DNA from: Paracoccaceae bacterium
GTDB taxonomy: Bacteria; Pseudomonadota; Alphaproteobacteria; Rhodobacterales; Rhodobacteraceae
NCBI GenBank assembly: GCA_013373325.1
Contig: JABXIA010000039.1
Span: 1-39,042 of the forward strand
DNA: 39,042 bases
Reading direction: 5' to 3'
Position 1 is the first letter of the stretch. Each line of letters begins with the position of its first letter. The notes below the pieces were generated by a model. It made no database searches. It was not told the DNA's origin and saw only the letters and a list, made by a program, of their open reading frames with translations. This document shows, in pieces, positions 27,364 to 35,583 of the stretch. Position numbers and translations under genes: made by a program.

Positions 27364-27507
27364 GCTGTTCTCCTGGGAGCATGCCTGATGTGACGATACA
27401 GGCTGCCCGCGATGATGCAACGCCTCGCAGGGCGCAGTTCGCGTTACGTTCATCCGGGACCACCGCCAAGAGGGCATGTTCAGAATTCGCTGGCTTTTGA
27501 TGAGTAT

Positions 27508-27528
27508 ATAGTTGACATTGTCAATTAT
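27508..27528. promoter_or_regulatory. Predicted MarR operator upstream of marR-rdhA
   Basis: TTGACA-T-TGTCAA (27512-27524) is a perfect inverted repeat. With one mismatched pair it extends by ATA/TAT on each side (27508-27528), giving a 21-bp dyad typical of MarR-family operators. It ends one base before the marR ATG and overlaps a possible -10 (TATATA, 27505-27510). Bound regulator would block the start region of the marR-rdhA unit. Confidence 0.7.
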
Positions 27529-27529
27529 C

Positions 27530-27982
27530 ATGAGTCAGACACGCTTCCACCTGCATCACTCCCTCGGCTACCAGATCACCATGCTGGCGCGTGTGATCGA
27601 ACGCCGTTTTGAACAGCGCATCACCGAGCATGGGCTGACGCGCGTGACGTGGTGCGTGCTGCTGGCTGCAGGGGAGGAGGGGCTGGCAACGCCTTCCGAG
27701 ATTGCTGATTTCATCGGTATCGACCGCACTGCCACCTCCCGCGCCCTGCGGCAGATGGAGGCGCGCGGACTGATCACGCGCTGCAGCAGCGAGGGCGACG
27801 GGCGTTCGATCCGGGTAGCGCTGACCGCTGCAGGACAGGCGGCGTTGCAGGCGGTGCTGCCCATCGCGCAGGAGAACGCCGCGCATTTCGAGGCCAAGCT
27901 GAGCGGCGCAGAACTGTCCGCGCTGCGCCAGTCCGCCGCCCGGCTCCTGCAGGACGAGCCGCGCATCGTTGCCAAGCTGTAA
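27530..27982 (+). CDS. MarR-family regulator of the reductive dehalogenase unit
   Basis: A 150-residue MarR protein: helical dimerisation ends (1-30 and 115-150) around a winged HTH (about 53-100: ATPSEIADFIGIDRTATSRALRQMEARGLI, then the wing CSSEGDGRSIRVALT). MarR regulators usually release DNA on binding phenolic or aromatic ligands, which would suit control of a dehalogenase acting on halogenated aromatics. It lies 16 bp before the dehalogenase gene on the same strand. No purine-rich ribosome site precedes the ATG; instead the operator dyad is there, so translation may be weak or leaderless. A TTG at 27512 is an alternative start, also without a ribosome site. Confidence 0.9.
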   Translation: MSQTRFHLHHSLGYQITMLARVIERRFEQRITEHGLTRVTWCVLLAAGEEGLATPSEIADFIGIDRTATSRALRQMEARGLITRCSSEGDGRSIRVALTAAGQAALQAVLPIAQENAAHFEAKLSGAELSALRQSAARLLQDEPRIVAKL

Positions 27983-27998
27983 CTCAAAGGGGCCATCC

Positions 27999-30900
27999 AT
28001 GGGCAAACTGTTTTCCTACCGCAACCGGCCTGTGCATCTGGGGCCGTACCCGATGGAGATCCTTGCACGGCAAGCGGCTCCTGAAGGGCTGGACGCTCTG
28101 CCGCCGCTGGCGCAGGTCAGCTTCCGCCGCCCCGATGCGCCGCTTTCCATCGTCAACGGGATGCGCGACTATCAGGCGATGCTGGACGCCACCCGCGAGG
28201 GGCTGGTGAAAAAGGAACGCGCCGAAATCCCTGTCGACCCGCAGGAACGCACGGATCATCTGAAGGCGTTCGGCTATTTCTGCGACGCCTCTCTGGCGGG
28301 CGCCTGCGCGGTGCCCTCTGGCGCCTGGCGGGACGCGCCGCTGGTAAACCCGGATGTGGCGGCGCTGGCGGAAACCCTGCGCACGAAACAGATCAAGACC
28401 TTTGCCTCCGGCATCGACGTTGTGATGGCGAACCTGCGTGAGGCGATGCGGGCCCCGCCCGCGGACTGCCGCCACCACACGCACGCTCTGGTCTATGTTT
28501 ACGAGTTCCCCCGCGACCCCGAGGCTGGGGAAGACGGCGCCGATTGGCTGGCGGATGCTCAGGACCAGCGCGCTTGCCTGCGGGCGGCGGAAACCGTGGT
28601 GACGCTCGCCAACTACATCCGCCTTCTGGGCTGGGACGCCCGCGCGCATACCGGTGCGGCCAGTGACGTGCATCTTGGCAAGCTGGCGGTGCAGGCCGGG
28701 CTTGCCACTTACGAACACGGCGTGCTGACAAACCCGTTCCTCGGCAGCCGTTTCGGCATCGCTGCCGTGACCACAACGCTGGAACTGGCCGCCGATCTGC
28801 CGCTGGTGCCGGGGCAGGCGCCGGGGCTCAGATACCGGCTGGGCCTTGGCGCCCACGCCAAGAGCGCTGCCACCCGCGACCCGTACGCCAAGCGGCGCTT
28901 CATGGACGGCCCGCACCCGTTCGAGACCCTGAAGCGGGTGGCAGACCCCACAACCTATATTGACGAGGTGAATGTCGCGCGCGTCCCGAAACGTGCTGAC
29001 ATGTTCGCACGCTCCCTGTTCGGCGACCTCGGCAAAGGCCCGCAGGAGGCGGCGAAGAACGGTAACTACGTCCGCAAATCCTCTTCGGCCTTTGCCTTTC
29101 GCTCCTCGCTCGCGGCCTTGGTGCTGCTGCAGGACGGCGAGCCCGCGCCAAATATTGATCCCAGCGCCGCCGATGCCGCCCGCAACGCTGCCAATATCAA
29201 GGCCGCGGCCTATTTCCTTGGCTGCGACGCGGTGGGTATCTCACGCTGCCCGGACTGGGCCTACTACTCCCATGACGCGGCAGGCGAACCCTTGGCGCCC
29301 TACCACGAAAACGCCATCAGCATCATAATCGACCAGGGCCATGAAACAATGGAAGGCGCCTCCGGCGATGACTGGATCGCCTGCGCCCAGTCGATGCGTG
29401 CCTACTTGCGGTTCTCGCTTCTGGGCGGCGTAATCGCGCAGCAGATCCGCAACCTCGGCTATACCGCCCGGGTGCATTCGGTAATGGACGGCGAGGTTCT
29501 GCAGCCGCCGCTGTTGCTGCTCTCCGGCCTCGGCGAGGTCTCCCGCATCGGCGAGGTAATCCTGAACCCCTTCCTCGGCCCCCGCCTGAAATCCGGTGCC
29601 GTGACCACCAACCTGCCGATGGCCCACGACAAACCTGTCGACTTCGGCCTGCAGCGCTTCTGCGAGGCCTGCAACAAATGCGCCCGCGAATGCCCCTCTG
29701 GCGCAATCACCGCCGGGCCGAAGCTGATGTTCAACGGCTATGAGATCTGGAAGTCCGACAGCCAGAAATGCACCACCTACCGCGTCCCCGTGCCCGGCGG
29801 CGCCATGTGCGGCCGCTGCATGAAGACATGCCCCTGGAACCTGGAGGGTCTGTTTGCAGAGGAGCCGTTCCGCTGGGCCGCGATGAATGTGCCGGGCAGT
29901 GCGCCATTGCTCGCAAAACTCGACGACGCGCTGGGCCATGGCGAGGTCAACACCGCTAAGAAATGGTGGTGGGATCTGGAGATGGTGGAAGAGGGGCCCT
30001 ACGCGCCCTCGCCGCATCCAGTGAATGCCCGCAAGCTGTCCAAAGACTTAGATCTGAAGTTTGAGGACCAGACACTGGCGGTCTACCCCGCACCGCTGGC
30101 GCCGCCGCCCTATGCCTGGCCCGCGCCGATGGACCGCGAGGCCGGGATTGCTGCCTATCAGGCGATGATCCCGGCAGCGGAGCACAAGCGCCGCCGCGCG
30201 GCAGGTCTGCCGCCGGAACATGTCTATACCGCTGATCAGGGTGCAGCGCCTGTCATGCGGGTGCGCCTGTCCAAGGTCGAGCACATGGCGGACGCTGTTA
30301 CCAAATATGAGTTCTGCTTGCCGGACGGTGCGCCGCTCCCGCAGGCGACCGCAGGCGCCCACATCGACGTGGTCGTCGCGCCGGAATTTTTCCGCCAGTA
30401 CTCGCTGTCGGGCGATCCGGCCGACCGGTCGAAATACCAGATTGCGGTGCTGCGCGAAGACGGAGGCCGCGGCGGGTCCAGGCTCATGCACCGGATATTT
30501 GATGAGGGGCGGCTGGTCTTTATTTCCAAGCCGGTCAACCATTTCCCGCTGGCAGAGGATGCCGCCAAATCCTACCTGATGGGCGGCGGCATCGGGGTGA
30601 CGCCGATGATCGCCATGGCTCACCGTTTGCACGCTCTGGGCCGGGACTTCGAATTCCGCTATTCATGTTCGAAAAAGGCAAGCGCAGGGTTCCTTGAGGA
30701 TCTATCTGAGGTGCCTTGGGTCGATAAAGTGCATCTGCATTTCTCCGATCAAGGCACCAGGGCGGACCTTGGGGAGGTTCTGAAGTACCGCCCTGGAAGC
30801 CATGTCTACACCTGCGGGCCGGAAGTCTACATGCAGGCCGTACTGGAGGCGGCAAAAGCCAATGGCTTCCCGGAAGAGGCCCGCCACATGGAGTATTTCT

Positions 30901-31196
30901 CGGTTCCCGAACAGCCCGAATACGAGAACCATCCCTTTACCCTGAAGCTGGCAAAATCGGGCCGCGAGATTCTGGTTCCAGCGGAAAAGACCGCAACCGA
31001 GGCACTGGCCGAAAACGGCATCCACGTGGATGTGAAATGCTCCGACGGGATCTGCGGGGTCTGCAAATGCGGGCTTATTTCCGGCGAGGCGGAGCACCGC
31101 GACTTTGTACTGTCGAACAAGCAGCGCGAGGGCGCCATTATCCTCTGCCAGTCCCGCGCACAGGCACCGGACGGCGTGCTGGAGATTGATCTATAG
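27999..31196 (+). CDS. Self-sufficient reductive dehalogenase fused to NAD(P)H/flavin/2Fe-2S reductase
   Basis: A 1065-residue fusion. Residues about 1-700 are a cobalamin-dependent reductive dehalogenase. Two ferredoxin-like cluster motifs are visible, CEACNKCARECP near 554-565 and a distant Cys near 591 with CGRCMKTCP near 604-612. Residues about 735-970 are an FMN/NAD reductase module (RQYSLSGDP flavin site, GGGIGVTPM and CGPEVYM nucleotide sites). Residues about 980-1065 carry a plant-type 2Fe-2S domain, CSDGICGVCKC with the last Cys in ILCQSRA. This matches the layout of the aerobic, respiration-independent enzymes BhbA (Comamonas) and NpRdhA (Nitratireductor), which remove halogen from brominated phenolics. 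There is no Tat signal and no rdhB anchor gene, so it should be cytoplasmic. AAAGGGG precedes the ATG. The substrate is unknown. Confidence 0.9.
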   Translation: MGKLFSYRNRPVHLGPYPMEILARQAAPEGLDALPPLAQVSFRRPDAPLSIVNGMRDYQAMLDATREGLVKKERAEIPVDPQERTDHLKAFGYFCDASLAGACAVPSGAWRDAPLVNPDVAALAETLRTKQIKTFASGIDVVMANLREAMRAPPADCRHHTHALVYVYEFPRDPEAGEDGADWLADAQDQRACLRAAETVVTLANYIRLLGWDARAHTGAASDVHLGKLAVQAGLATYEHGVLTNPFLGSRFGIAAVTTTLELAADLPLVPGQAPGLRYRLGLGAHAKSAATRDPYAKRRFMDGPHPFETLKRVADPTTYIDEVNVARVPKRADMFARSLFGDLGKGPQEAAKNGNYVRKSSSAFAFRSSLAALVLLQDGEPAPNIDPSAADAARNAANIKAAAYFLGCDAVGISRCPDWAYYSHDAAGEPLAPYHENAISIIIDQGHETMEGASGDDWIACAQSMRAYLRFSLLGGVIAQQIRNLGYTARVHSVMDGEVLQPPLLLLSGLGEVSRIGEVILNPFLGPRLKSGAVTTNLPMAHDKPVDFGLQRFCEACNKCARECPSGAITAGPKLMFNGYEIWKSDSQKCTTYRVPVPGGAMCGRCMKTCPWNLEGLFAEEPFRWAAMNVPGSAPLLAKLDDALGHGEVNTAKKWWWDLEMVEEGPYAPSPHPVNARKLSKDLDLKFEDQTLAVYPAPLAPPPYAWPAPMDREAGIAAYQAMIPAAEHKRRRAAGLPPEHVYTADQGAAPVMRVRLSKVEHMADAVTKYEFCLPDGAPLPQATAGAHIDVVVAPEFFRQYSLSGDPADRSKYQIAVLREDGGRGGSRLMHRIFDEGRLVFISKPVNHFPLAEDAAKSYLMGGGIGVTPMIAMAHRLHALGRDFEFRYSCSKKASAGFLEDLSEVPWVDKVHLHFSDQGTRADLGEVLKYRPGSHVYTCGPEVYMQAVLEAAKANGFPEEARHMEYFSVPEQPEYENHPFTLKLAKSGREILVPAEKTATEALAENGIHVDVKCSDGICGVCKCGLISGEAEHRDFVLSNKQREGAIILCQSRAQAPDGVLEIDL

Positions 31197-31223
31197 CCCG
31201 GGTTTCGGACGGCGCGGTCCAAT

Positions 31224-31268
31224 TTTCTTGTGAAAGAAAGTTGCCAAAAGTTTTGCTGAAAACTTTTG
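31224..31268. repeat. Tandem inverted repeats after the dehalogenase gene
   Basis: Two hairpins lie in the gap between convergent genes: TTTCTT-GTGA-AAGAAA (31224-31239) and CAAAAGTTTT-GCTG-AAAACTTTTG (31245-31268), the second a perfect ten-base stem. They could form a bidirectional terminator. The AT-rich character inside a GC-rich genome suggests a dispersed intergenic repeat; no second copy was noticed in this window. Confidence 0.6.
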
Positions 31269-31287
31269 CGCGCGGGGCGGCGGCAGG

Positions 31288-31680
31288 TCAGAACACCTGC
31301 CGCTCACCCAGCAGATAGCGGGCGACGTCCACGTAATCAAACATCAGCGACACCGCGATCACCGCGCAGACCAGCAGGATAATACGCTGCGGCCAAACAG
31401 GCATATCCACCCGCATCCGCTGCCGCCACAGCCAGAAGACCAGAGGCGTCCACAGGATCACATGGGGCAGCCCCAGCAGCCGCACATATCCCAGCTTTCC
31501 ATACAGCCAGTAGACTCCAACGCCCGCCAGCACGCTCGCGGCCACAGTGACCAGCCCCGCCAGGCGGCCGGGCTGCCAGAACAGCAGCGCCAGCGGCAGC
31601 ACAAAGGCGCCCAGAAACAGAATGTTGACCCAGATCTGCACCCACAAAGGCTGGGTTGCGATTGCCTCATCCAGTGTCAT
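31288..31680 (-). CDS. Small four-helix membrane protein, unknown function
   Basis: A 130-residue integral membrane protein with four hydrophobic helices (about 15-36, 40-60, 68-88 and 98-118) and short charged ends. I do not recognise a family. It starts after a GGGAGG ribosome site 53 bp downstream of the sulfatase gene on the same strand, so the two are probably cotranscribed. It points towards the dehalogenase gene and is on the opposite strand from it, so it is not an RdhB anchor. It could assist uptake or export linked to the sulfatase, but nothing in the sequence shows this. Confidence 0.8.
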   Translation of the reverse strand: MTLDEAIATQPLWVQIWVNILFLGAFVLPLALLFWQPGRLAGLVTVAASVLAGVGVYWLYGKLGYVRLLGLPHVILWTPLVFWLWRQRMRVDMPVWPQRIILLVCAVIAVSLMFDYVDVARYLLGERQVF

Positions 31681-31733
31681 GGCACGGCCCTCCCGCCTGC
31701 GACCCTAGGCAAGGGCCGTCCGCACGGCAAGCG

Positions 31734-33200
31734 CTACAGTGCCGGGCCTTCGCGCATCCTGTCCTGCTCGTCCGGCGTTGGTGTGTGGTTGAACACATAG
31801 GCCGTGCGGCAGGCCTCCTCGCCGCCCAGCTCCGCGATCCTGCGGCGCTGATCGGCAAAGGCGCGGGCATTCACCTCCTCCGGGTCGCAGATTGCCAGGA
31901 GCCGCCGCGCACCCTCAGCCAATGCCGCCTGGATCTTCGGATCATTGACCCCGTCCATCGCCCGGTTTGCCTGCTCATTCGGGTCCGCCTCCAGGTCAAA
32001 CAGCTGCGGTTGCATCCCGGCATAGTGGACGTACTTCCACTTGCCCCAGCGCACCATGAAGGCGCCGGTTTTTGACCCGCCATCGTGGTATTCGCTGAAG
32101 CCGGTGCGGGCCTCGTCATAAGGCGCATTTGCAACCGCGCGAAGCGACACGCCTGGCAATTCCGAGGCTTCCCCCGCGCCGCAGACCTCACGCGCGGTGG
32201 CGGCGATGTCAGTCAGGCTGGTGCAGGTTGCCACCTGATGCCCTGCCGGAATACCCGGCCCGGCGGCGATCATCGGAACCCCGGCCGATTGCTCATACAT
32301 CACCTGCTTGGTCCAGAATCCCTGATCGCCCATCATGTCGCCATGATCCGAGACGTAAAGGATCACGGTGTTCTCCAGCTGGCCGCTGTCCTCCAGCGCC
32401 TTGATTACCCGGCCCGCGCAGTCATCCATGAAGGACGTCAGCCCGTAATAGGCCGCTTTGGCTTCACGCATCTTCTGTTCGTCGAAATAGTCATCGTAGT
32501 TGAAAAACTCCGCGATGTTGCGCAGCTCCTCATGATCCGGCAGCCCCTCGCCATAGCCCACAGGCAAGTCCATCCCGGCGGGGTCGTACAGGCTGTACCA
32601 CTCGTCGGGGCAGGTCAGCGGGTAGTGCGGGCTGACCAGGGACACGAACGCCGCCCAGGGCTGCTGCTGCCGTTTGGGATCCAACAGCCAAGCCTCTGCT
32701 GCGCCGGTGATGGCGAGATCGTAATCGGTATAGGTGCTGGACCCGGTGCCGACGTCGCCAGCCAGTTCGGCAGCCGAGCCGTAAGGCGGCGGGTTCTCCC
32801 GCAGCAAGCCTATCGCCCAGCCCACGCCGCCCACGACATGCATCGGCAGGATTTCCTCGGTAAACCCGTTGTCATCCCCGGCGGAACGGAAATGCAGCTT
32901 GCCGATCGACACCACCTCGCGGCCCGCGTCCCGCAGGGCGTGCATCCAGCTGCGCGGGCTGCCGCTGTAGGGGGTGGCACTGTCCCAGTGGCCGGTTTTG
33001 TGCACCCAATCGCCGGTGGCCAGCGCCGCCCGGGTCGGCACGCACATGGGCGACGGGGTATAGGCCGCGGTGAACATCGTGCCGCGCGCCGCCAGCGCGT
33101 CCAGGTTTGGCGTTTTCACAATCGGATGTCCCGCGCAGCCCATCGCATCCTTGCGGTGCTCGTCGGAAATAATGACCAGAAAATTCGGCTGCTCGCTCAT
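31734..33200 (-). CDS. Type I sulfatase (alkaline phosphatase superfamily)
   Basis: A 488-residue sulfatase. It has the formylglycine signature CVPTR with Cys53 (CxPxR), the N-terminal metal Asp in IISDEH, KLHFRS with a catalytic Lys/His pair, and the SDHGDMMGDQGFW metal site near residue 300. There is no signal peptide, so it acts in the cytoplasm and needs a formylglycine-generating enzyme encoded elsewhere. The layout resembles choline-sulfatase-type enzymes of the S1 class (the SDHGD region especially), but the substrate is not evident. GGAGG precedes the ATG at 33200; a longer frame to 33311 lacks a ribosome site. It is divergent from a LysR regulator and followed by a small membrane protein. 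Confidence 0.92.
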   Translation of the reverse strand: MSEQPNFLVIISDEHRKDAMGCAGHPIVKTPNLDALAARGTMFTAAYTPSPMCVPTRAALATGDWVHKTGHWDSATPYSGSPRSWMHALRDAGREVVSIGKLHFRSAGDDNGFTEEILPMHVVGGVGWAIGLLRENPPPYGSAAELAGDVGTGSSTYTDYDLAITGAAEAWLLDPKRQQQPWAAFVSLVSPHYPLTCPDEWYSLYDPAGMDLPVGYGEGLPDHEELRNIAEFFNYDDYFDEQKMREAKAAYYGLTSFMDDCAGRVIKALEDSGQLENTVILYVSDHGDMMGDQGFWTKQVMYEQSAGVPMIAAGPGIPAGHQVATCTSLTDIAATAREVCGAGEASELPGVSLRAVANAPYDEARTGFSEYHDGGSKTGAFMVRWGKWKYVHYAGMQPQLFDLEADPNEQANRAMDGVNDPKIQAALAEGARRLLAICDPEEVNARAFADQRRRIAELGGEEACRTAYVFNHTPTPDEQDRMREGPAL

Positions 33201-33326
33201 CGGGTCCTCCCATCTGGTCGCCTGAACCGTAATGGACAGGCGGGCAGGCCGCAGTGTTCTGGAAATCCGCGCCGCAATCCAATAGATAAATATTACCTGG
33301 AGACATAACAAAATTTATGGATTGCT

Positions 33327-34172
33327 ATGGCGACACCTCTGAAGTGGCTGCACAACTTCGAAGCTGTGGCCCGGCTCGGCAATATGACACTGGCCGCGCA
33401 GAAGGTCGGGCTGACGCAGGCCGCGCTCAGCCAGCAGATGCAAGCGCTGGAAACCCACCTGAAACTGCAGCTGTTCACCCGTGAGCCGCGCGGGATGTCG
33501 CTCACCGCTTCCGGTGCGCAGCTTTACAGCGACGTCTCTCCGGGGCTGGAGCAGATTTCCAACGCGCTGAAACGCTACCGGCAGCCGCAGGGCAGCCGTC
33601 TGCGTATTCTCTGCAACGCCAGTTTTGCCCTGCGCTGGCTGATCCCCAATCTGCCGGGGTTTCATGCCCGTCATCCCGGGATCCAAGTGGAAACCCGTAC
33701 TGCCCTCTGGCGGCCGGAGCGGCACGGGTACGACCCGGATGCGGAGATCTTCCTTGGCGGCCCGGTCCAGCCGGCGCCTGCCAGGGCACTCGTGAAATGC
33801 AGCCTTATCGCGGTTCGTGCACCGGGCTGCGCCGAAGAAGGGCCGCTTCCCGTAATCCGTATCAGCGGCCAGGAAAGTCTGTTCGAGGAGTGGCTGAAGT
33901 CACCGCGTTTCGCGGCCTGCACGATCCGCCAACCTCTTGAAGTCGACAGCGTGCACGCCGCAGTCAGCCTGGCCGCAGATGGTCTCGGCTGGACCCTGTG
34001 CCCTTCCTTTCTTGTCCGCGCAGAGCTGCAGACCGGACGGCTTCTCGCCGCTGATGCCGATGTGGCAGCACCCAAACGGGCCTATTGGCTGCAGCTGAAG
34101 GACCGGCCGAGCGCAGCCGCAGAGGTTTTTCGCGATTGGATCACAGCTGAATTGCCCGCCGGATTGGATTGA
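33327..34172 (+). CDS. LysR-family regulator (GcvA-like), divergent from the sulfatase
   Basis: A 281-residue LysR protein with N-terminal HTH (LHNFEAVARLGNMTLAAQKVGLTQAALSQQMQALE split over residues 8-42) and an effector domain from about 88 (SRLRILCNASFALRWLIPNLPGF, a pattern seen in GcvA-like regulators). The gap of 126 bp to the divergent sulfatase gene is AT-rich at its right end and should hold both promoters. By position it is likely to control the sulfatase and membrane protein. The ATG at 33327 has only a weak purine tract before it. Confidence 0.9.
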   Translation: MATPLKWLHNFEAVARLGNMTLAAQKVGLTQAALSQQMQALETHLKLQLFTREPRGMSLTASGAQLYSDVSPGLEQISNALKRYRQPQGSRLRILCNASFALRWLIPNLPGFHARHPGIQVETRTALWRPERHGYDPDAEIFLGGPVQPAPARALVKCSLIAVRAPGCAEEGPLPVIRISGQESLFEEWLKSPRFAACTIRQPLEVDSVHAAVSLAADGLGWTLCPSFLVRAELQTGRLLAADADVAAPKRAYWLQLKDRPSAAAEVFRDWITAELPAGLD

Positions 34173-34352
34173 GTGCACCCAGGCGCAACGGGTTCAGTGA
34201 AGACTTACGGGGAAATCAATCGGCTGTTCCGTTTCATCTTTCCAGAAATACTCAAACCTCCACGGGCTGCGGCAGATGGCCAAGCTTAGGGGAGGGGCAG
34301 CCGGTTTCAGCCTTGCGGCCGGACAGACCAACTGCTATCTACATAAATAGGT

Positions 34353-34367
34353 TGTTATGATATAACA
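34353..34367. promoter_or_regulatory. Predicted Zur box at the cobW-like gene
   Basis: TGTTATGATATAACA is a perfect 6-3-6 palindrome that matches the known alphaproteobacterial and enterobacterial Zur-type motif (GTTATNNNATAAC). It contains TATGAT (34357-34362), a good -10 box, and ends one base before the ATG at 34369. Zinc-loaded Zur would cover the promoter and keep the gene off when zinc is plentiful. Confidence 0.7.
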
Positions 34368-34368
34368 T

Positions 34369-35583
34369 ATGGGTTCGCGGATGATGGATAACAGGCTGCC
34401 GGTAACTGTGCTCTCGGGTTTCCTCGGAGCGGGCAAGACCACGCTTTTGAATCACGTTCTGAACAACCGCGCTGGCCGCCGGGTGGCGGTAATCGTCAAC
34501 GACATGAGCGAGGTGAACATCGACGCGGACCTGGTGCGCGGCGGAACGGAACTGTCACGCCAGGACGAGAAGCTGGTGGAAATGACCAATGGCTGCATCT
34601 GCTGCACGCTGCGCGACGACCTGCTGCAGGAGGTGCGCCGCCTCGCGGCTGAAGGGCGCTTTGACTATTTGCTGATCGAAAGCACAGGCATTGCTGAGCC
34701 GCTGCCGGTGGCTGCGACCTTCGATTTCCGGGATGAGCAGGGCGCCAGCCTTTCGGACGTGGCCCGGCTGGACACCATGGTCACGGTGGTCGACGCAGTA
34801 AACCTGCTGCGCGACTTCGCCAGCCATGACTTCCTCAGTGACCGCGGTGAAAGCCTGGGCGCGGAGGACGACCGCACCCTGGTCAATCTGCTGACCGACC
34901 AGATCGAGTTCTCCGATGTCATTATCCTGAACAAGGTATCGGACGCGGGACCGGACCAGACTTCCGCGGCAATGGCGGTCATCAAAGCGCTGAACCCGGA
35001 TGCCGAGGTGATCCATGCCGATTACTCCGAAGTTGACGGAGACCGCATCTTCGACACTGGCCGTTTCGATTTTGACAAGGCCCATGAGCATCCCCTTTGG
35101 GCCAAAGAGCTCTATGGCTTCGACCACCATGTGCCGGAAACCGAGGAATACGGGATTTCCTCTTTCGTCTACCGGGCCAAGCGCCCCTTTGACCCCGCCA
35201 AGATCCACGCAGTTCTGAATGGCGATCTGCCCGGGGTGATCCGGGCCAAAGGGCATTTCTGGCTGGCCACCCGTCCCGAATGGGCTGCGGAGTTCTCGCT
35301 GGCCGGGGCGATTTCTTCCGTCCGCCCGTTGGGTCTCTGGTGGGCGGCGGTGCCAACGGAGCGCTGGCCGTCTCATCCTGAGGCCCGTCAGGAATTCCTG
35401 CAGAACTGGGACGAAACCTGGGGCGACCGGCGGCAGGAGCTGGTGTTCATCGGCGCAGGTCTGGACAAGGAGGCGATCACCGCGCGGCTGGACGCCTGCC
35501 TTATGCCGGAAACGGCCAACGGCTTCGATCCGGCCTGGTCCGTGCTGGAAGACCCCTTCCCAAGCTGGCGCCGCAATGGCTGA
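34369..35583 (+). CDS. CobW/COG0523-family zinc-linked GTPase
   Basis: A 404-residue G3E GTPase. Walker A is [15 protein letters not shown] (18-32), the metal-binding CxCC motif is GCICCTL (Cys76, 78, 79), [11 protein letters not shown] forms the switch region and NKVSD is the base-recognition motif. The C-terminal CobW domain is present (about 255-360, with GHFWLATRP). COG0523 proteins under Zur control act as zinc chaperones for target enzymes during zinc limitation; the operator here supports that class over the cobalamin or nitrile-hydratase ones. No ribosome site lies before the ATG at 34369, which falls where transcription from TATGAT would begin, so the mRNA may be leaderless; an ATG at 34381 or 34384 is possible. 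Confidence 0.92.
   Translation: MGSRMMDNRLPVTVLSGFLGAGKTTLLNHVLNNRAGRRVAVIVNDMSEVNIDADLVRGGTELSRQDEKLVEMTNGCICCTLRDDLLQEVRRLAAEGRFDYLLIESTGIAEPLPVAATFDFRDEQGASLSDVARLDTMVTVVDAVNLLRDFASHDFLSDRGESLGAEDDRTLVNLLTDQIEFSDVIILNKVSDAGPDQTSAAMAVIKALNPDAEVIHADYSEVDGDRIFDTGRFDFDKAHEHPLWAKELYGFDHHVPETEEYGISSFVYRAKRPFDPAKIHAVLNGDLPGVIRAKGHFWLATRPEWAAEFSLAGAISSVRPLGLWWAAVPTERWPSHPEARQEFLQNWDETWGDRRQELVFIGAGLDKEAITARLDACLMPETANGFDPAWSVLEDPFPSWRRNG

Noticed and set aside
31288-31680. RdhB-type membrane anchor for the dehalogenase
   Set aside because: It is on the opposite strand, linked to the sulfatase, and the dehalogenase has no Tat signal, so no anchor is expected.
32085-33308. Plus-strand open frame of 407 codons
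   Set aside because: Antisense to the sulfatase gene; low-complexity composition and no recognisable domain.
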